Source of the DNA: JAVKSL01 sp039583695
GTDB lineage: Bacteria; Actinomycetota; Acidimicrobiia; Acidimicrobiales; JAJPHD01
Direction of reading: 5' to 3'
DNA: 12,334 nt
NCBI GenBank assembly: GCA_039583695.1
Contig: JAVKSL010000079.1
Location: 1-12,334 of the forward strand
Of the stretch, positions 1 to 6,995 are shown one piece after another. Below the pieces are notes generated by a model. That model ran no database searches. It was not told where the DNA came from and worked only from the letters and a program-made list of their open reading frames with translations. Every line of letters begins with the position of its first letter. Within the stretch, counting starts at the first letter, position 1. The translations under genes and the position numbers were made by a program.

Positions 1-1
1 T

Positions 2-127
2 CATCCGCCTGGAGCTGGCACCCAGGCCGTCGATCTCCTGACCATCACCGCCGACAGCCCGAGCACGGCCACCGCCGCCGCCATGGCGGCGCCGACCGGC
101 TCTCGACAGCTCCCTTACGCCCAATGA
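2..127 (+). CDS. Possible C-terminal end of an unknown gene (partial)
   Basis: An open frame enters from the left edge and ends at TGA 125-127, giving 41 residues rich in Ala, Thr and Pro. Third codon positions are mostly G or C, as in the real genes here, and a strong hairpin lies about 95 bases downstream, where a transcript could end. No domain is recognisable and there is no homology argument. Another frame is also open here (to about 196), so the choice rests only on codon bias. Treat it as tentative; the upstream sequence would decide. Confidence 0.3.
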   Translation, partial: HPPGAGTQAVDLLTITADSPSTATAAAMAAPTGSRQLPYAQ

Positions 128-219
128 CCAGGGCAGCGATGCGTCACTGGTCGCCACCCACCCTCGAGCCGAACCGAGGCCGAGGCCCACGACTGACCTC
201 AGGGTCCCATGGTGGCCAA

Positions 220-248
220 ACGACGACGGACCCAAGGTCCGTCGTCGT
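220..248. terminator. Perfect hairpin, possible terminator
   Basis: ACGACGACGGACC at 220-232 and its exact reverse complement at 236-248 form a 13-bp stem with a 3-nt loop (CAA). There is no following T-run, so as an intrinsic terminator it would be of the tail-less type proposed for actinobacteria. It could serve the possible gene ending at 127. It also breaks any claim to coding in 128-340. Confidence 0.45.
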
Positions 249-261
249 GGTCGCGCCTCTC

Positions 262-338
262 AGCAGTCGTCGAGCGGGGTCAAGGCTGGCCGCAGGCCAC
301 CCGAAGGGCTCGGCCTTGACGCCGCCCTGACGACTGCT
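262..338. repeat. Large nested inverted repeat in non-coding DNA
   Basis: Three nested arms are visible: AGCAGTCGTC (262-271) with GACGACTGCT (329-338); GTCAAGGC (279-286) with GCCTTGAC (313-320); and an apical TGGCC (287-291) with GGCCA (295-299). Together they make a 77-nt imperfect hairpin. The rest of 128-460 shows no convincing gene. It may be a terminator or a remnant of a mobile element; no family can be assigned. Confidence 0.5.
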
Positions 339-460
339 ACCCCACCTCGCCCGCGCCCCTCAACACCAGACCGACCGGCCAACATGGCCGCCATCGGGAG
401 CGTCGCCGTCCTTACCCATCGTGTCTTGGCCATCCTGATCCACAGTGGCCGGCAACACGC

Positions 461-491
461 TTGACTCCGTACCGTAGTACAGGGTTTATCG
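461..491 (+). promoter_or_regulatory. MerR-type promoter/operator upstream of the membrane protein
   Basis: TTGACT (461-466) looks like a -35 box. It is followed by CTCCGTAC and, after a short centre, GTACAGGG: the dyad that MerR-family activators occupy in an overlong (about 19-bp) spacer. CTCCGTAC is the same half-site as in the mercuric MerR operators of Tn21/Tn501. The -10 is weak (around 485-491). The ATG at 499 has no ribosome binding site, so the mRNA may be leaderless. A close copy (24 of 30 positions identical) lies at 5962-5991. Confidence 0.6.
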
Positions 492-498
492 TGACGAC

Positions 499-1008
499 AT
501 GGGCAGAATCGGTCCCTTCGGCGCCTTGAGTCGCGCGGCCCTCGGAGCCGCTCTCGTCTTCTTCGGATTTTTCCACGGCCACCCCTGGGGCATCCCGTGG
601 TACGAGGCCGTGCTCGGCCTCGCCGGGTTCCCGGCGCTCATGGCGAGCCTCGCCCTCGTCGTCGGTCACGTCACGTCGCGACCGCTGCGCCTCACCGGTC
701 CCGCTGCGACGGCGCTCAACTGTCTCCTCATCGTCGCCCTGGCCTCCAATCGCTTCACCGGTGCCGCCGTCGATCTCTTCTACGGGGTGACGCTGCTTGC
801 CGCCGCCTGGCGAGGACAGCCCGGCTGTGAGGCGACGGTCATCTCCAATGTGATCCTGCGACGCGACGACCAGGTCGGATGTCCAGTGTTCTCGCCGATC
901 GACCACGCCGAGCTGCGTCACCGCAGCCGTGCGGCGCTATCCGTAGGTGCTGATCTCTCCGGGACCGACCGGGCTGACCCGCCTCGCGATGGGTGGCCCG
1001 ATGAATGA
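499..1008 (+). CDS. Small cysteine-containing integral membrane protein, probably MerR-controlled
   Basis: The product is 169 residues. Hydrophobic segments at about 8-24, 34-56, 70-84 and 88-104 suggest three or four membrane helices. A conserved-looking cytoplasmic tail follows with Cys110 (GCE) and Cys128 (GCP); Cys75 lies in a helix. I recall similar small membrane proteins of unknown function in actinobacteria, ending near residue 140; the last 30 residues look less conserved. The ATG sits about 38 bases after the start of a MerR-type promoter, without a Shine-Dalgarno sequence. The stop overlaps the GNAT start (1001) by 8 bases, so the two are probably cotranscribed. Metal or thiol stress is suggested by the operator and the cysteines, but this is inference; no enzymatic motif is seen. 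Confidence 0.75.
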   Translation: MGRIGPFGALSRAALGAALVFFGFFHGHPWGIPWYEAVLGLAGFPALMASLALVVGHVTSRPLRLTGPAATALNCLLIVALASNRFTGAAVDLFYGVTLLAAAWRGQPGCEATVISNVILRRDDQVGCPVFSPIDHAELRHRSRAALSVGADLSGTDRADPPRDGWPDE

Positions 1009-1462
1009 CGCAGTGCGAGTCGCTGGCCTTGACGACATCAGCGCGATCGCACAGTTGCTCCAAGACTTCAATCGTGAGTTCGATGAGCCGACGCCACCTT
1101 CGGCTGCACTGGCTGTGCGCCTTGCGTTGCTTGTCAAGGGTGGTGACACGATCGTTCTGCTTGCTGGTGAGGGTCCCGACGGGTTAGCAGTATTGCGCTT
1201 CCGAGCCGCGATCTGGAGCGAAGGCCTTGAGAGCTACCTGGCCGAGCTCTACGTCATCCCCCGTCGCCGACGTCAAGGAATTGGACGGGCGCTCATGGAC
1301 GCTGCTCTGCGCGAGGCGCGTGAGCGGGGCGCCGACATAATGGAAATTGGCGTGCACGAACCGGACGCCCCAGCACGAAGGCTGTACGAGAGTCTTGGCT
1401 TCTCCAACCGGGCAGGAGGTGTGACCGGTCCATTGATGTACGTCTACGAGCGCGATCTGTAA
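1001..1462 (+). CDS. GNAT family N-acetyltransferase
   Basis: The product is 153 residues, the usual length of a single GNAT domain. Motif A is clear: AELYVIP at 81-87 followed by RRQGIG at 90-95, the pyrophosphate-binding loop for acetyl-CoA. It is followed by the helix GRALMDAALREARERGA and motif B (ARRLYESLGF, 125-134). It transfers an acetyl group from acetyl-CoA to an amine; the substrate cannot be told. I chose ATG 1001 because it overlaps the preceding stop (ATGAATGA) and fits the family start; ATG 989 or 947 would only add a few residues. Codons use more A/T at third positions (for example TTG, CTT, GGT) than the neighbours, a hint of separate origin. Confidence 0.88.
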   Translation: MNDAVRVAGLDDISAIAQLLQDFNREFDEPTPPSAALAVRLALLVKGGDTIVLLAGEGPDGLAVLRFRAAIWSEGLESYLAELYVIPRRRRQGIGRALMDAALREARERGADIMEIGVHEPDAPARRLYESLGFSNRAGGVTGPLMYVYERDL

Positions 1463-1534
1463 GCGGTCTGCGGGAGTCACCACACACCACGAGGGCTGTC
1501 ATCCTGGAAGAATGATGACCGAGCCTCGGGACCC

Positions 1535-1794
1535 TTGGCGGGCTGTCGGTCTACCCAGGCGGTTGGCGAGCACATCCGCACAGTCTTTCCCGGACAGGAC
1601 GTGCCCAGAGACGACTACCCAACGCTGATCGACGCGATGCCAGGGAACGATCCAGACGACTATCGCCATGCGGCGCCAGCGCGTGCCCCAACAACATCTC
1701 ACGAGAAACGTGCAGGACCTTCCGGGCGGGGCACCCGCAGCATTCGAGGTAACTGTTCGACGAAGCCGATGATTACTTCGGTGAACTTTGGTAG
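1535..1794 (+). pseudogene. Possible degraded gene read across three frames
   Basis: Three adjacent stretches in successive frames read like one protein. The first is near 1580-1667 (VFPGQDVPRDDYPTL, then DPDDYRH). The second is 1668-1752 (RRQRVPQQHLTRNVQDLPGG). The third is 1753-1794 (LFDEADDYFGELW, then TAG). Each change is +1, as if one base had been added each time. The third stretch looks like a natural acidic C-terminus. I do not recognise a family. Codon use is less GC-biased than in the neighbours. The rest of 1463-1943 shows no gene. The alternative is that this is non-coding DNA and the reading is chance. Confidence 0.3.
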
Positions 1795-1943
1795 CGAACC
1801 AAGACGTCATGCTCGACCTCATCGTCGAGATGGCAGAAGGTCGTACACGTCGGGGCCGCATCTGCTGAATCGATCGGTGCCGGTCGCAGATTGGGCGCCA
1901 ATCCCGCCGCCGCTCGACGTACTGAATGATGGCCCGCGATTCC

Positions 1944-3893
1944 CTACCCGCCGGGCGCGTCCCGGGCGAGCGCGCTGTGGCGGTCTGGGTGGAAGCGGAT
2001 GTCGACGATCCCGCTGCCGTCGACCGTCGAACACTTGGTAGAGCTGCTGTGGTGGCACCGGCCGTGCCCCTTCGGCGTGGCGGGACACGCTGAGACCAAG
2101 CACGACGGCGTCGCGGTCGACCTCCAGACCGTTGACCTTGGCGATGGTTCGGTCGGCTTGAAAGCCGCGGTACCAGTCGAGGACCTGGGCGCGGTTGTGG
2201 CAGAGGCCGGTCCAGGTGACGTCGGGGTGCAGGAGGGATCCGAGCAGGTCCGGATCCTCGTCGCGGTAGGCGGCTTCGAGGTGGCGGGCGACCACGGCCA
2301 TGACTCCAGTGGCGATCAAGCCAGGCCTTTCCATGCGGTCGCCAGATTGAGGGGGCTCGTCCGGCTCGTCCGGGGTGATGCCGTACTGCCGTAGGACCTC
2401 GGCGACTTCTTGGCTGGGAGGTTTGCTCGAGATCCACAGACCCTCTCGGGAGGCGCCGGCGTCGATCAGCAGGCGAACCGTCTCGATCCATGCCCGGATG
2501 GCCGGCTTGTTCGCCGCTTCCGACGGTGGCGTACGCGGGCGGCGTGGCGTCGAAGTTGGCGTCACGGGCGTCGAGCTCGGCCCCCGCGTCCAGCAGGATC
2601 CGTACCGCCGCGGCGTCTCCGGAGTAGGCGGCGGTGTGGAGCGCCGTCTCCCCGAGCCCGTTTGCGGTTGTGGGGAGAGAAGCCGAGATCGAGCATCAGC
2701 TGCATCGCGGCTGTCGCTGCGATGCTGGCCGCGTCGACGATCGCGGCGCGATCGGCTTCGGCCAGCCTGTCGATCAGCCCGGGGTGGTCGACGAGGAGCC
2801 GTTCAGCGCCGAGCCGGTCGGCTAGCATGCACGCCCCGATGAACCGGTCGATGTCGGCGGCGTCGTTCACGGCCCCACCGGCCACCAACATTGTCGCCGC
2901 GTCAGTGCTGCCGGCGCGCACCGCCCGGCGGAGCGCCGATAGACCGTCGCCGCCGCAGGCGCCGGGTTCGGCTCCGGCAGCGAGCAGGGAGGCGACGATC
3001 GTTTTCGGGCCGTTGGCCGCCGCGTCGGGCAGGACCCGGGTGGCCAGCGCGGCCGCCTGCTCCGGCGCCTGCCGGGCTGCTCGGAGCAGCATCGTCACGG
3101 CTTCGGGGTCTTCGGCATGGACGGCAACCTCGAGCGCCCACGTGCCGTTGACGGTGGCGCCATGGGCGAGGAGCAGTTCGAGGCAGGCGTGGTCGCGGTG
3201 GGCGGCAGCCTGGTAAAGCGACTCGCCGTCGTCGGGATTGGTGCCCAGTTGGAGCAGCAGCCGCGTGACGGCCGGTTTGTTCGACGCGACGGAGCCGTGC
3301 AACGCGGAGCGATACCCGTGGTGGGGTCGCGCACCGTTGTTGGTGCTCGGACTTGCACCCGCGCCGAGGAGCAGGCGGACCACCTCCGCAAACGGGGTCT
3401 CCCGGTCCGGGTCGAGTTGATGCCAGCACGAGTAGCAGGCGTACAGCAACGGCGGCGAGCCCCGCTCGTCGTCGACGGCCTCCGCCGCTCCCGGGTCGGC
3501 AGCGAGCCGGGCCCGGATCGAATCGGCGTCGCCGAGCACCGCGGCAACGGGCAAGCTCCGCACGACGGCTCCCGGTTCGGCCTGCAGCAGTCGAGCCGCC
3601 TCGTGCAACCGGCCTTCGATCGAAACGGCCAGGAGCGCCTGCGTCCGATCGTCAGGTGCGACGGTGGCGGCGTCGAACGCCGCCTTCTGGGTAGGCCAGC
3701 TCGAAAGGCCCAGCTCACGGGCGATCACCAACTGGGCGGCAGCCAAGCTGGCCTCGCCAGCGAGGGCGGACCGGTGGCGGCGGGCGAAGCGATCCAGGGC
3801 CGTCGGGTCGCCACTACGGGCGGCATCACGCAGCTCTTTGGCTTTCCGGCGCAGCTGGCCGAGGTCGGGGCGCTCAGGAAGCGAAGCGGACAT
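1944..3893 (-). pseudogene. Ankyrin-repeat protein with C-terminal SnoaL/NTF2-like domain, frameshifted three times
   Basis: Reading starts at ATG 3893 with a good ribosome site (GGAGGG, 7 bases upstream). The first frame has an N-terminal helical segment (LGQLRRKAKELRDAA) and a series of ankyrin-like repeats (EVVRLLLGAGA, LELLLAHGATVN, AATMLVAGGAV). Near 2661-2672 the frame moves by +1 into another repeat (TALHTAAYSGD, VRILLDAGAELDARD). Near 2505-2520 it moves +1 again into the last repeat (VRLLIDAGASREG) and then a domain typical of the SnoaL/NTF2 fold (LEAAYRDEDPDLLGSLLHPD, VLDWYRGF). Near 2024-2034 a third +1 leads to the end (VDGSGIVDIRFHPDR) and TAG at 1944-1946. With three single bases removed, the product would be 648 residues. 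Ankyrins bind proteins; the target is unknown. It is either a decayed gene or a base-calling problem. Confidence 0.8.
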
Positions 3894-4086
3894 GGCGTCT
3901 CCCTCCTATGCCTGCGGTCCGCTGCTCAGGCCGAGGAAGAGGCCACAGCCGTCACGTTTATGCATCAGAGGTGGACTCAGTCCTTCCCGCGGACCCGGCG
4001 GCACCTCCCAGCGCCGACCACCACCGTAGCCGCCAGCCAGCCGGCCCTCAGATGCGAGTAGCCTTACAGCCGATGCGCTGACCTTT

Positions 4087-4126
4087 CCACACCGCCGTTG
4101 AGCGCCGCACCCAGAGGGTGTGGCGC
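4087..4126 (+). terminator. Leader hairpin with a competing pairing partner
   Basis: In the leader of the PhyH gene, GCGCCGCACCC (4102-4112) pairs with GGGTGTGGCGC (4116-4126) around a 3-nt loop: 11 bp including one G-U pair. CCACACC just upstream (4087-4093) could instead pair with GGTGTGG (4117-4123), opening the stem. That is the arrangement expected of an attenuator, but no T-run follows and no ligand domain is recognised, so the role is inferred. The remaining part of the divergent gap (3894-4086) shows no gene. Confidence 0.4.
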
Positions 4127-4134
4127 GCTCGTGC

Positions 4135-4186
4135 TCCTCCTCGCAGGCGAGGTTCGTCGACCCCGCACCCACTGCTTCGAGGAGGA
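4135..4186 (+). promoter_or_regulatory. Anti-Shine-Dalgarno element in the PhyH-APH operon leader
   Basis: TCCTCCTCG at 4135-4143 is the exact reverse complement of CGAGGAGGA at 4178-4186, which contains the ribosome binding site of the gene starting at 4191. Pairing would close a 34-nt loop and hide the site. CCTCG (4139-4143) can alternatively pair with CGAGG at 4148-4152, which would release it. The complementarity is seen directly; a translational switch is inference. Confidence 0.45.
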
Positions 4187-4190
4187 ACCA

Positions 4191-4994
4191 ATGCTCAGCA
4201 ACGACCAGATCCAGCACTTCCGCACCTTCGGCTTCGTCGCCCTCCCCGGGCTGATCGGGTGTGAACGAGCCGCTGCGCTCGCAGCGGACGTCGACGCCGC
4301 CCTCCGCGACGCCTACTCCGCCACCTACCACGAGCGGGTCATCGACGGCATCAGCGGCCACTACCTGCCCATGGCCTCGGCCCTCACGCCGATCAGCGCG
4401 TCGCTGGTCTGTGACGACCCCGTCGTGGTGGACGCGGCCGAGCAGCTGCTCGGCGGTCCGGCACTGCCTTCGGTTCCCGAGGGCATCTCGTACTTCGCCG
4501 AGGCGGGCTGGCACAACGACGACGGCATCGGCGTGCGGGGCGTCAAGTTCGCGACCTACTTCGAGCCGCTCGATGCCGACAACGGGGCGCTTCGCTCCGT
4601 CCCGTGCTCCTATCACCCCGACGCCCAACTGGCCTTGTGCGCCTACCAGCGCGCCCGCCACGACGACTACCCCGGCGTCGTCATTGGCACCCAACCTGGT
4701 GACGTGGTCGCCTTCGACCTGCACACCTTCCACGCCTCGGTCGGCGGGACCGACCGGCTGGCCTGGGCCATCGAGTACCTGGCCGTACCGACCGGCGACG
4801 ACGAGCGCGAGAAGACGCTGCGCTGGCAGGCCGAGTCCTTCGAGCAGGACTTCCGCGGCTTCGACCGCCAGCGCTACCCGACGTGGCGCGACTGGCGCGC
4901 CAACCCGGCAGGTCATCCCCGCCGGGCAGCCGTCATCGAGCGTCTCCGGTCTGCCGGGGTGTTGGACCTTCCCGGCGCCGAGGAGGGCTGGTGA
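4191..4994 (+). CDS. PhyH-type Fe(II)/2-oxoglutarate-dependent dioxygenase
   Basis: The product is 267 residues, normal for bacterial phytanoyl-CoA dioxygenase-like enzymes. The iron site is complete: His108 and Asp110 (WHND) and the distal His181 (TFHAS). Arg189 (GGTDR), eight residues later, sits where this family binds the 2-oxoglutarate carboxylate. The N-terminus (FRTFGFVALPGLI, 10-22) is the usual opening of the fold. It should hydroxylate, or otherwise oxidise, a small soluble substrate in the cytoplasm; which one cannot be told. ATG 4191 is preceded by GAGGAGGA with ideal spacing; an upstream extension to 4098 would cross the leader hairpin and is rejected. Its stop overlaps the kinase start, so the two are coupled and probably act on the same or a linked compound. 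Confidence 0.88.
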   Translation: MLSNDQIQHFRTFGFVALPGLIGCERAAALAADVDAALRDAYSATYHERVIDGISGHYLPMASALTPISASLVCDDPVVVDAAEQLLGGPALPSVPEGISYFAEAGWHNDDGIGVRGVKFATYFEPLDADNGALRSVPCSYHPDAQLALCAYQRARHDDYPGVVIGTQPGDVVAFDLHTFHASVGGTDRLAWAIEYLAVPTGDDEREKTLRWQAESFEQDFRGFDRQRYPTWRDWRANPAGHPRRAAVIERLRSAGVLDLPGAEEGW

Positions 4995-5965
4995 TGCCCG
5001 TACGGGGTCGAGTCACCTGGCCGAGCCGGCCGCTCGCAGGGTCGCCGCCGCACGGATTCTCCGACGACGATCCCACCCGCCGGCTGCTGCGTGGTCGACT
5101 GCCACGCCAAGCCCTCGAATGGGTGGGACACGTGTTGGGAGGCACGGTCCGATCGGCTCGGGCATTGCGTGGGGGCACGTCCTCCGCCGTCCACCTCGTG
5201 ACCGTGCAGCGACGCGGCGGAGACATGGAGCAGGTGGTGCTCCGCCGCTACGTGCAGCCCGAGCTGAACGAAGATGAGCCTGATATCGCGGAGCGCGAAG
5301 CCAGAGCCCTGCGCTTCGTCGAGTCGATCCGTCTCCCGGTGCCGTGGCTGCTAGCCCTCGATCCGAGCGGGACGGAGGCTGGTGTGCCGGCGGTGCTCAT
5401 GTCCCGGCTCCCTGGCCGCGTCGAGTGGACTCCCGCCGATCTCGACCGGTGGCTCCTGCGGCTCGCCGAACTGCTGCCGCAGATCCACGCTGCCGGGCTC
5501 CCAAGACCTGACGTCCTCCCGCCCTTTACCCCTTATCAGCAGGCGAGCTATGAGCCGCCCGGCTGGGCGCGCTGGCCACTCGTGTGGGAGCGAGCCGTCG
5601 AGATCTTCCACCGCCCGGCACCAGAGCTCCCGCCGGTGTTCATCCATCGGGACTTTCATCCGGGCAACGTGCTGTGGCGACGTGGCGCGGTCAGCGGGGT
5701 CGTCGACTGGCAGGGTGCGTGCATCGGCCCAGCGCCAGCCGATGTCGCCCACTGCCGCGCCAACCTCTTCGGGTACGGGCTCGAGGTGGCAGACCGCTTC
5801 ACCGGGGCCTGGGAACGCCTCACCGGCGAGCGGTCCCACCCGTGGGTCGAGGTCGTCACCATCATCGGGTTCCTCGACGGCTTGCGCGACGACCCCGGCT
5901 CCGACCGCTACCCCATGGAAGAAGCCCTAGCCAAGGCCGTCGCCGAGCTGGGCGGCGGCTCGTGA
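4994..5965 (+). CDS. APH-family phosphotransferase (aminoglycoside/choline kinase-like fold)
   Basis: The product is 323 residues. The catalytic loop HRDFHPGN (218-225, Asp220 as base, Asn225 for Mg) and the metal-binding Asp238 (VVDWQ) are intact, as expected for an ATP-dependent small-molecule kinase of the APH superfamily. Upstream, VVLRRY (81-86) matches the ATP-lysine strand with Arg in place of Lys, common in this group. EREARALRFVE (100-110) matches the following helix. Family members phosphorylate antibiotics, sugars, choline or homoserine; the name alone does not imply resistance. ATG 4994 overlaps the previous stop (TGATG), and GGAGGG lies about 7 bases upstream; GTG 4991 is a possible alternative. 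The 3' end overlaps a MerR-type operator. Confidence 0.88.
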   Translation: MPVRGRVTWPSRPLAGSPPHGFSDDDPTRRLLRGRLPRQALEWVGHVLGGTVRSARALRGGTSSAVHLVTVQRRGGDMEQVVLRRYVQPELNEDEPDIAEREARALRFVESIRLPVPWLLALDPSGTEAGVPAVLMSRLPGRVEWTPADLDRWLLRLAELLPQIHAAGLPRPDVLPPFTPYQQASYEPPGWARWPLVWERAVEIFHRPAPELPPVFIHRDFHPGNVLWRRGAVSGVVDWQGACIGPAPADVAHCRANLFGYGLEVADRFTGAWERLTGERSHPWVEVVTIIGFLDGLRDDPGSDRYPMEEALAKAVAELGGGS

Positions 5966-5991
5966 CTCCGTACCCTGTTACAGGGTTCACC
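5962..5991 (+). promoter_or_regulatory. Second MerR-type operator, before the degraded MerR gene
   Basis: GTGACTCCGTACC followed by the perfect dyad ACCCTGT-T-ACAGGGT (5972-5986). It matches the site at 461-490 in 24 of 30 positions and lies at nearly the same distance from the next ATG (39 versus 38 bases). It begins inside the kinase stop codon. Most likely it is the original autoregulated promoter of the MerR gene at 6001. Confidence 0.55.
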
Positions 5992-6000
5992 CGTCGATTG

Positions 6001-6183
6001 ATGCGCAGTGCAGAGGTCGCCGCTGAAGCCGGAGTCAACACTCACACGCTCCGCTGCTGCGAGCATCGGACGAGCGCCCTGCGCCCGACCGGTAGGTCCG
6101 AAAGACGAAGGCACCCACTTGACCTACCGGTCACCAGTACCCCTGCGAACCACCGTATTCCGCCCGGGAAGCTCAAGTTGTAA
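6001..6183 (+). pseudogene. Degraded MerR-family regulator (N-terminal remnant)
   Basis: From ATG 6001 the first 18 residues are a good MerR winged-helix start (MRSAEVAAEAGVNTHTLR). The normally invariant TLRYYERRGLL that follows reads TLRCCEHRTSAL, so both tyrosines of the DNA-binding signature are lost. Similarity fades after about residue 38 and the frame stops at 6183, far short of the usual 120-150 residues; no effector-binding domain or long dimer helix follows. It sits directly behind an intact MerR-type operator. It is unlikely to be functional. 6184-6394 holds nothing I can recognise. Confidence 0.6.
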
Positions 6184-6394
6184 GCCGTCGACTTGGGCGA
6201 ACGGCTTCGTCCTATGACACCTCAAGACCACCAAGCAATACGGCGAAACGTTTCCTCATCAGAGTGGGTGACGTTGGCCGCCGCGGGGTGAAGGCGACGT
6301 CCTGTAACCCTGAATGCGAGATGCGACATGGACTGCACGGGCGTACCAGGTAACGGTCCGAGCCCGATGGCATGAGCGAGACTCGGCGGTCCTC

Positions 6395-6424
6395 TTGACA
6401 TGTAACTATTAGGTTACGTATGCT
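6395..6424 (+). promoter_or_regulatory. Promoter and operator of the ArsR gene
   Basis: TTGACA (6395-6400) and TATGCT (6419-6424) form a -35/-10 pair with an 18-base spacer. In the spacer, GTAAC (6402-6406) and GTTAC (6413-6417) form an inverted repeat around TATTAG, a typical place and size for an ArsR dimer operator. The -10 lies 8 bases before GTG 6433, so transcription probably starts at or next to the start codon. Confidence 0.65.
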
Positions 6425-6432
6425 GTCGGGGT

Positions 6433-6750
6433 GTGGACGACAACCGTGTATTCAAGGCGCTTGCCGTCCCCACCCGTCGTTTCCTGCTCGACCTGCTCTT
6501 CGAACGCGAGGGTCGCACGTTGAGCGAGCTCGAAGCCGAGGTGAACATGATGCGCATCGGGGTCATGAAGCATCTGCGCCTGTTGGAAGAGGCGGGGCTT
6601 GTCGTCACGCGCCGGTCCGGGCGGGAGAAGCTGCACTTCCTCAACCCGGTCCCGATCCGGTTGATCCACGACCGGTGGATCAACAAGTACACCGGGCGCC
6701 ACGCTTCGGCGCTCGCCGACCTCAAGACTGAGTTGGAGGAAGAGATATGA
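6433..6750 (+). CDS. ArsR-family transcriptional repressor
   Basis: The product is 105 residues, a complete compact ArsR winged helix. It opens with VFKALAVPTRRFLLDLLFE (6-24); the recognition region runs through LSELEAEVNMMRIGVMKHLRLLEEAGLV with the wing VVTRRSGREKLHFLN. The cysteine metal-binding motif of ArsR/SmtB sensors is absent, which fits the subgroup that regulates an adjacent SRPBCC gene. GTG 6433 is chosen because it lies 8 bases after the -10 and gives the family's usual start; no ribosome site is visible, so a leaderless mRNA is likely. It ends in ATGA shared with the next gene. The repressor looks intact, but its usual target partner is truncated. Confidence 0.88.
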   Translation: MDDNRVFKALAVPTRRFLLDLLFEREGRTLSELEAEVNMMRIGVMKHLRLLEEAGLVVTRRSGREKLHFLNPVPIRLIHDRWINKYTGRHASALADLKTELEEEI

Positions 6751-6995
6751 CCACGACCGAGACCGTCCAGGTGCACCGCGTCTACATCAGAGCCACCCCC
6801 GAGGCGATCTGGGGTGCGATTACCAAGCCCGAGTGGACGGTGAAGTACGGGTACGCTCCGGTGGTGGAGTATGAGCTGCGCCCGACGTCGGCCAAGAGGA
6901 GACGTCGAAGGTGCCTCCCGCTGATGTCCAGCGCTATCGTCGGTCGTCGAGGCGGTGGCACCGAAACCGGTCAACGTCGTCGTCGCCGGTGGTGA
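6747..6995 (+). pseudogene. Truncated SRPBCC (AHSA1-like) protein
   Basis: ATG 6747 overlaps the ArsR stop and has GGAGGA upstream. Residues 1-47 are a normal SRPBCC/AHSA1 beginning (VHRVYIRATPEAIWGAITKPE, with WTVKYGYAPVVEYELRP at 30-46). After that the frame turns into an Arg-rich, unrelated sequence ending at 6995, where the family should continue for another 100 or more residues. The lost part includes most of the helix-grip pocket, so ligand binding is not expected. The break at about 6888 is followed by a piece of an unrelated gene in another frame. Confidence 0.75.

Noticed and set aside
1..84. Minus-strand small ORF (27 residues, from ATG 84)
   Set aside because: Too short, no ribosome site, and it overlaps a plus-strand frame with better codon bias.
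262..338. Integron attC site
   Set aside because: The repeat ends do not carry the RYYYAAC/GTTRRRY boxes and no integrase is present.
3906..4916. Long minus-strand open frame of 336 codons
   Set aside because: It lies antisense to the PhyH gene, which has full motifs and a ribosome site; the Val/Gly/Asp/Glu-rich product is typical of an antisense shadow in GC-rich DNA.
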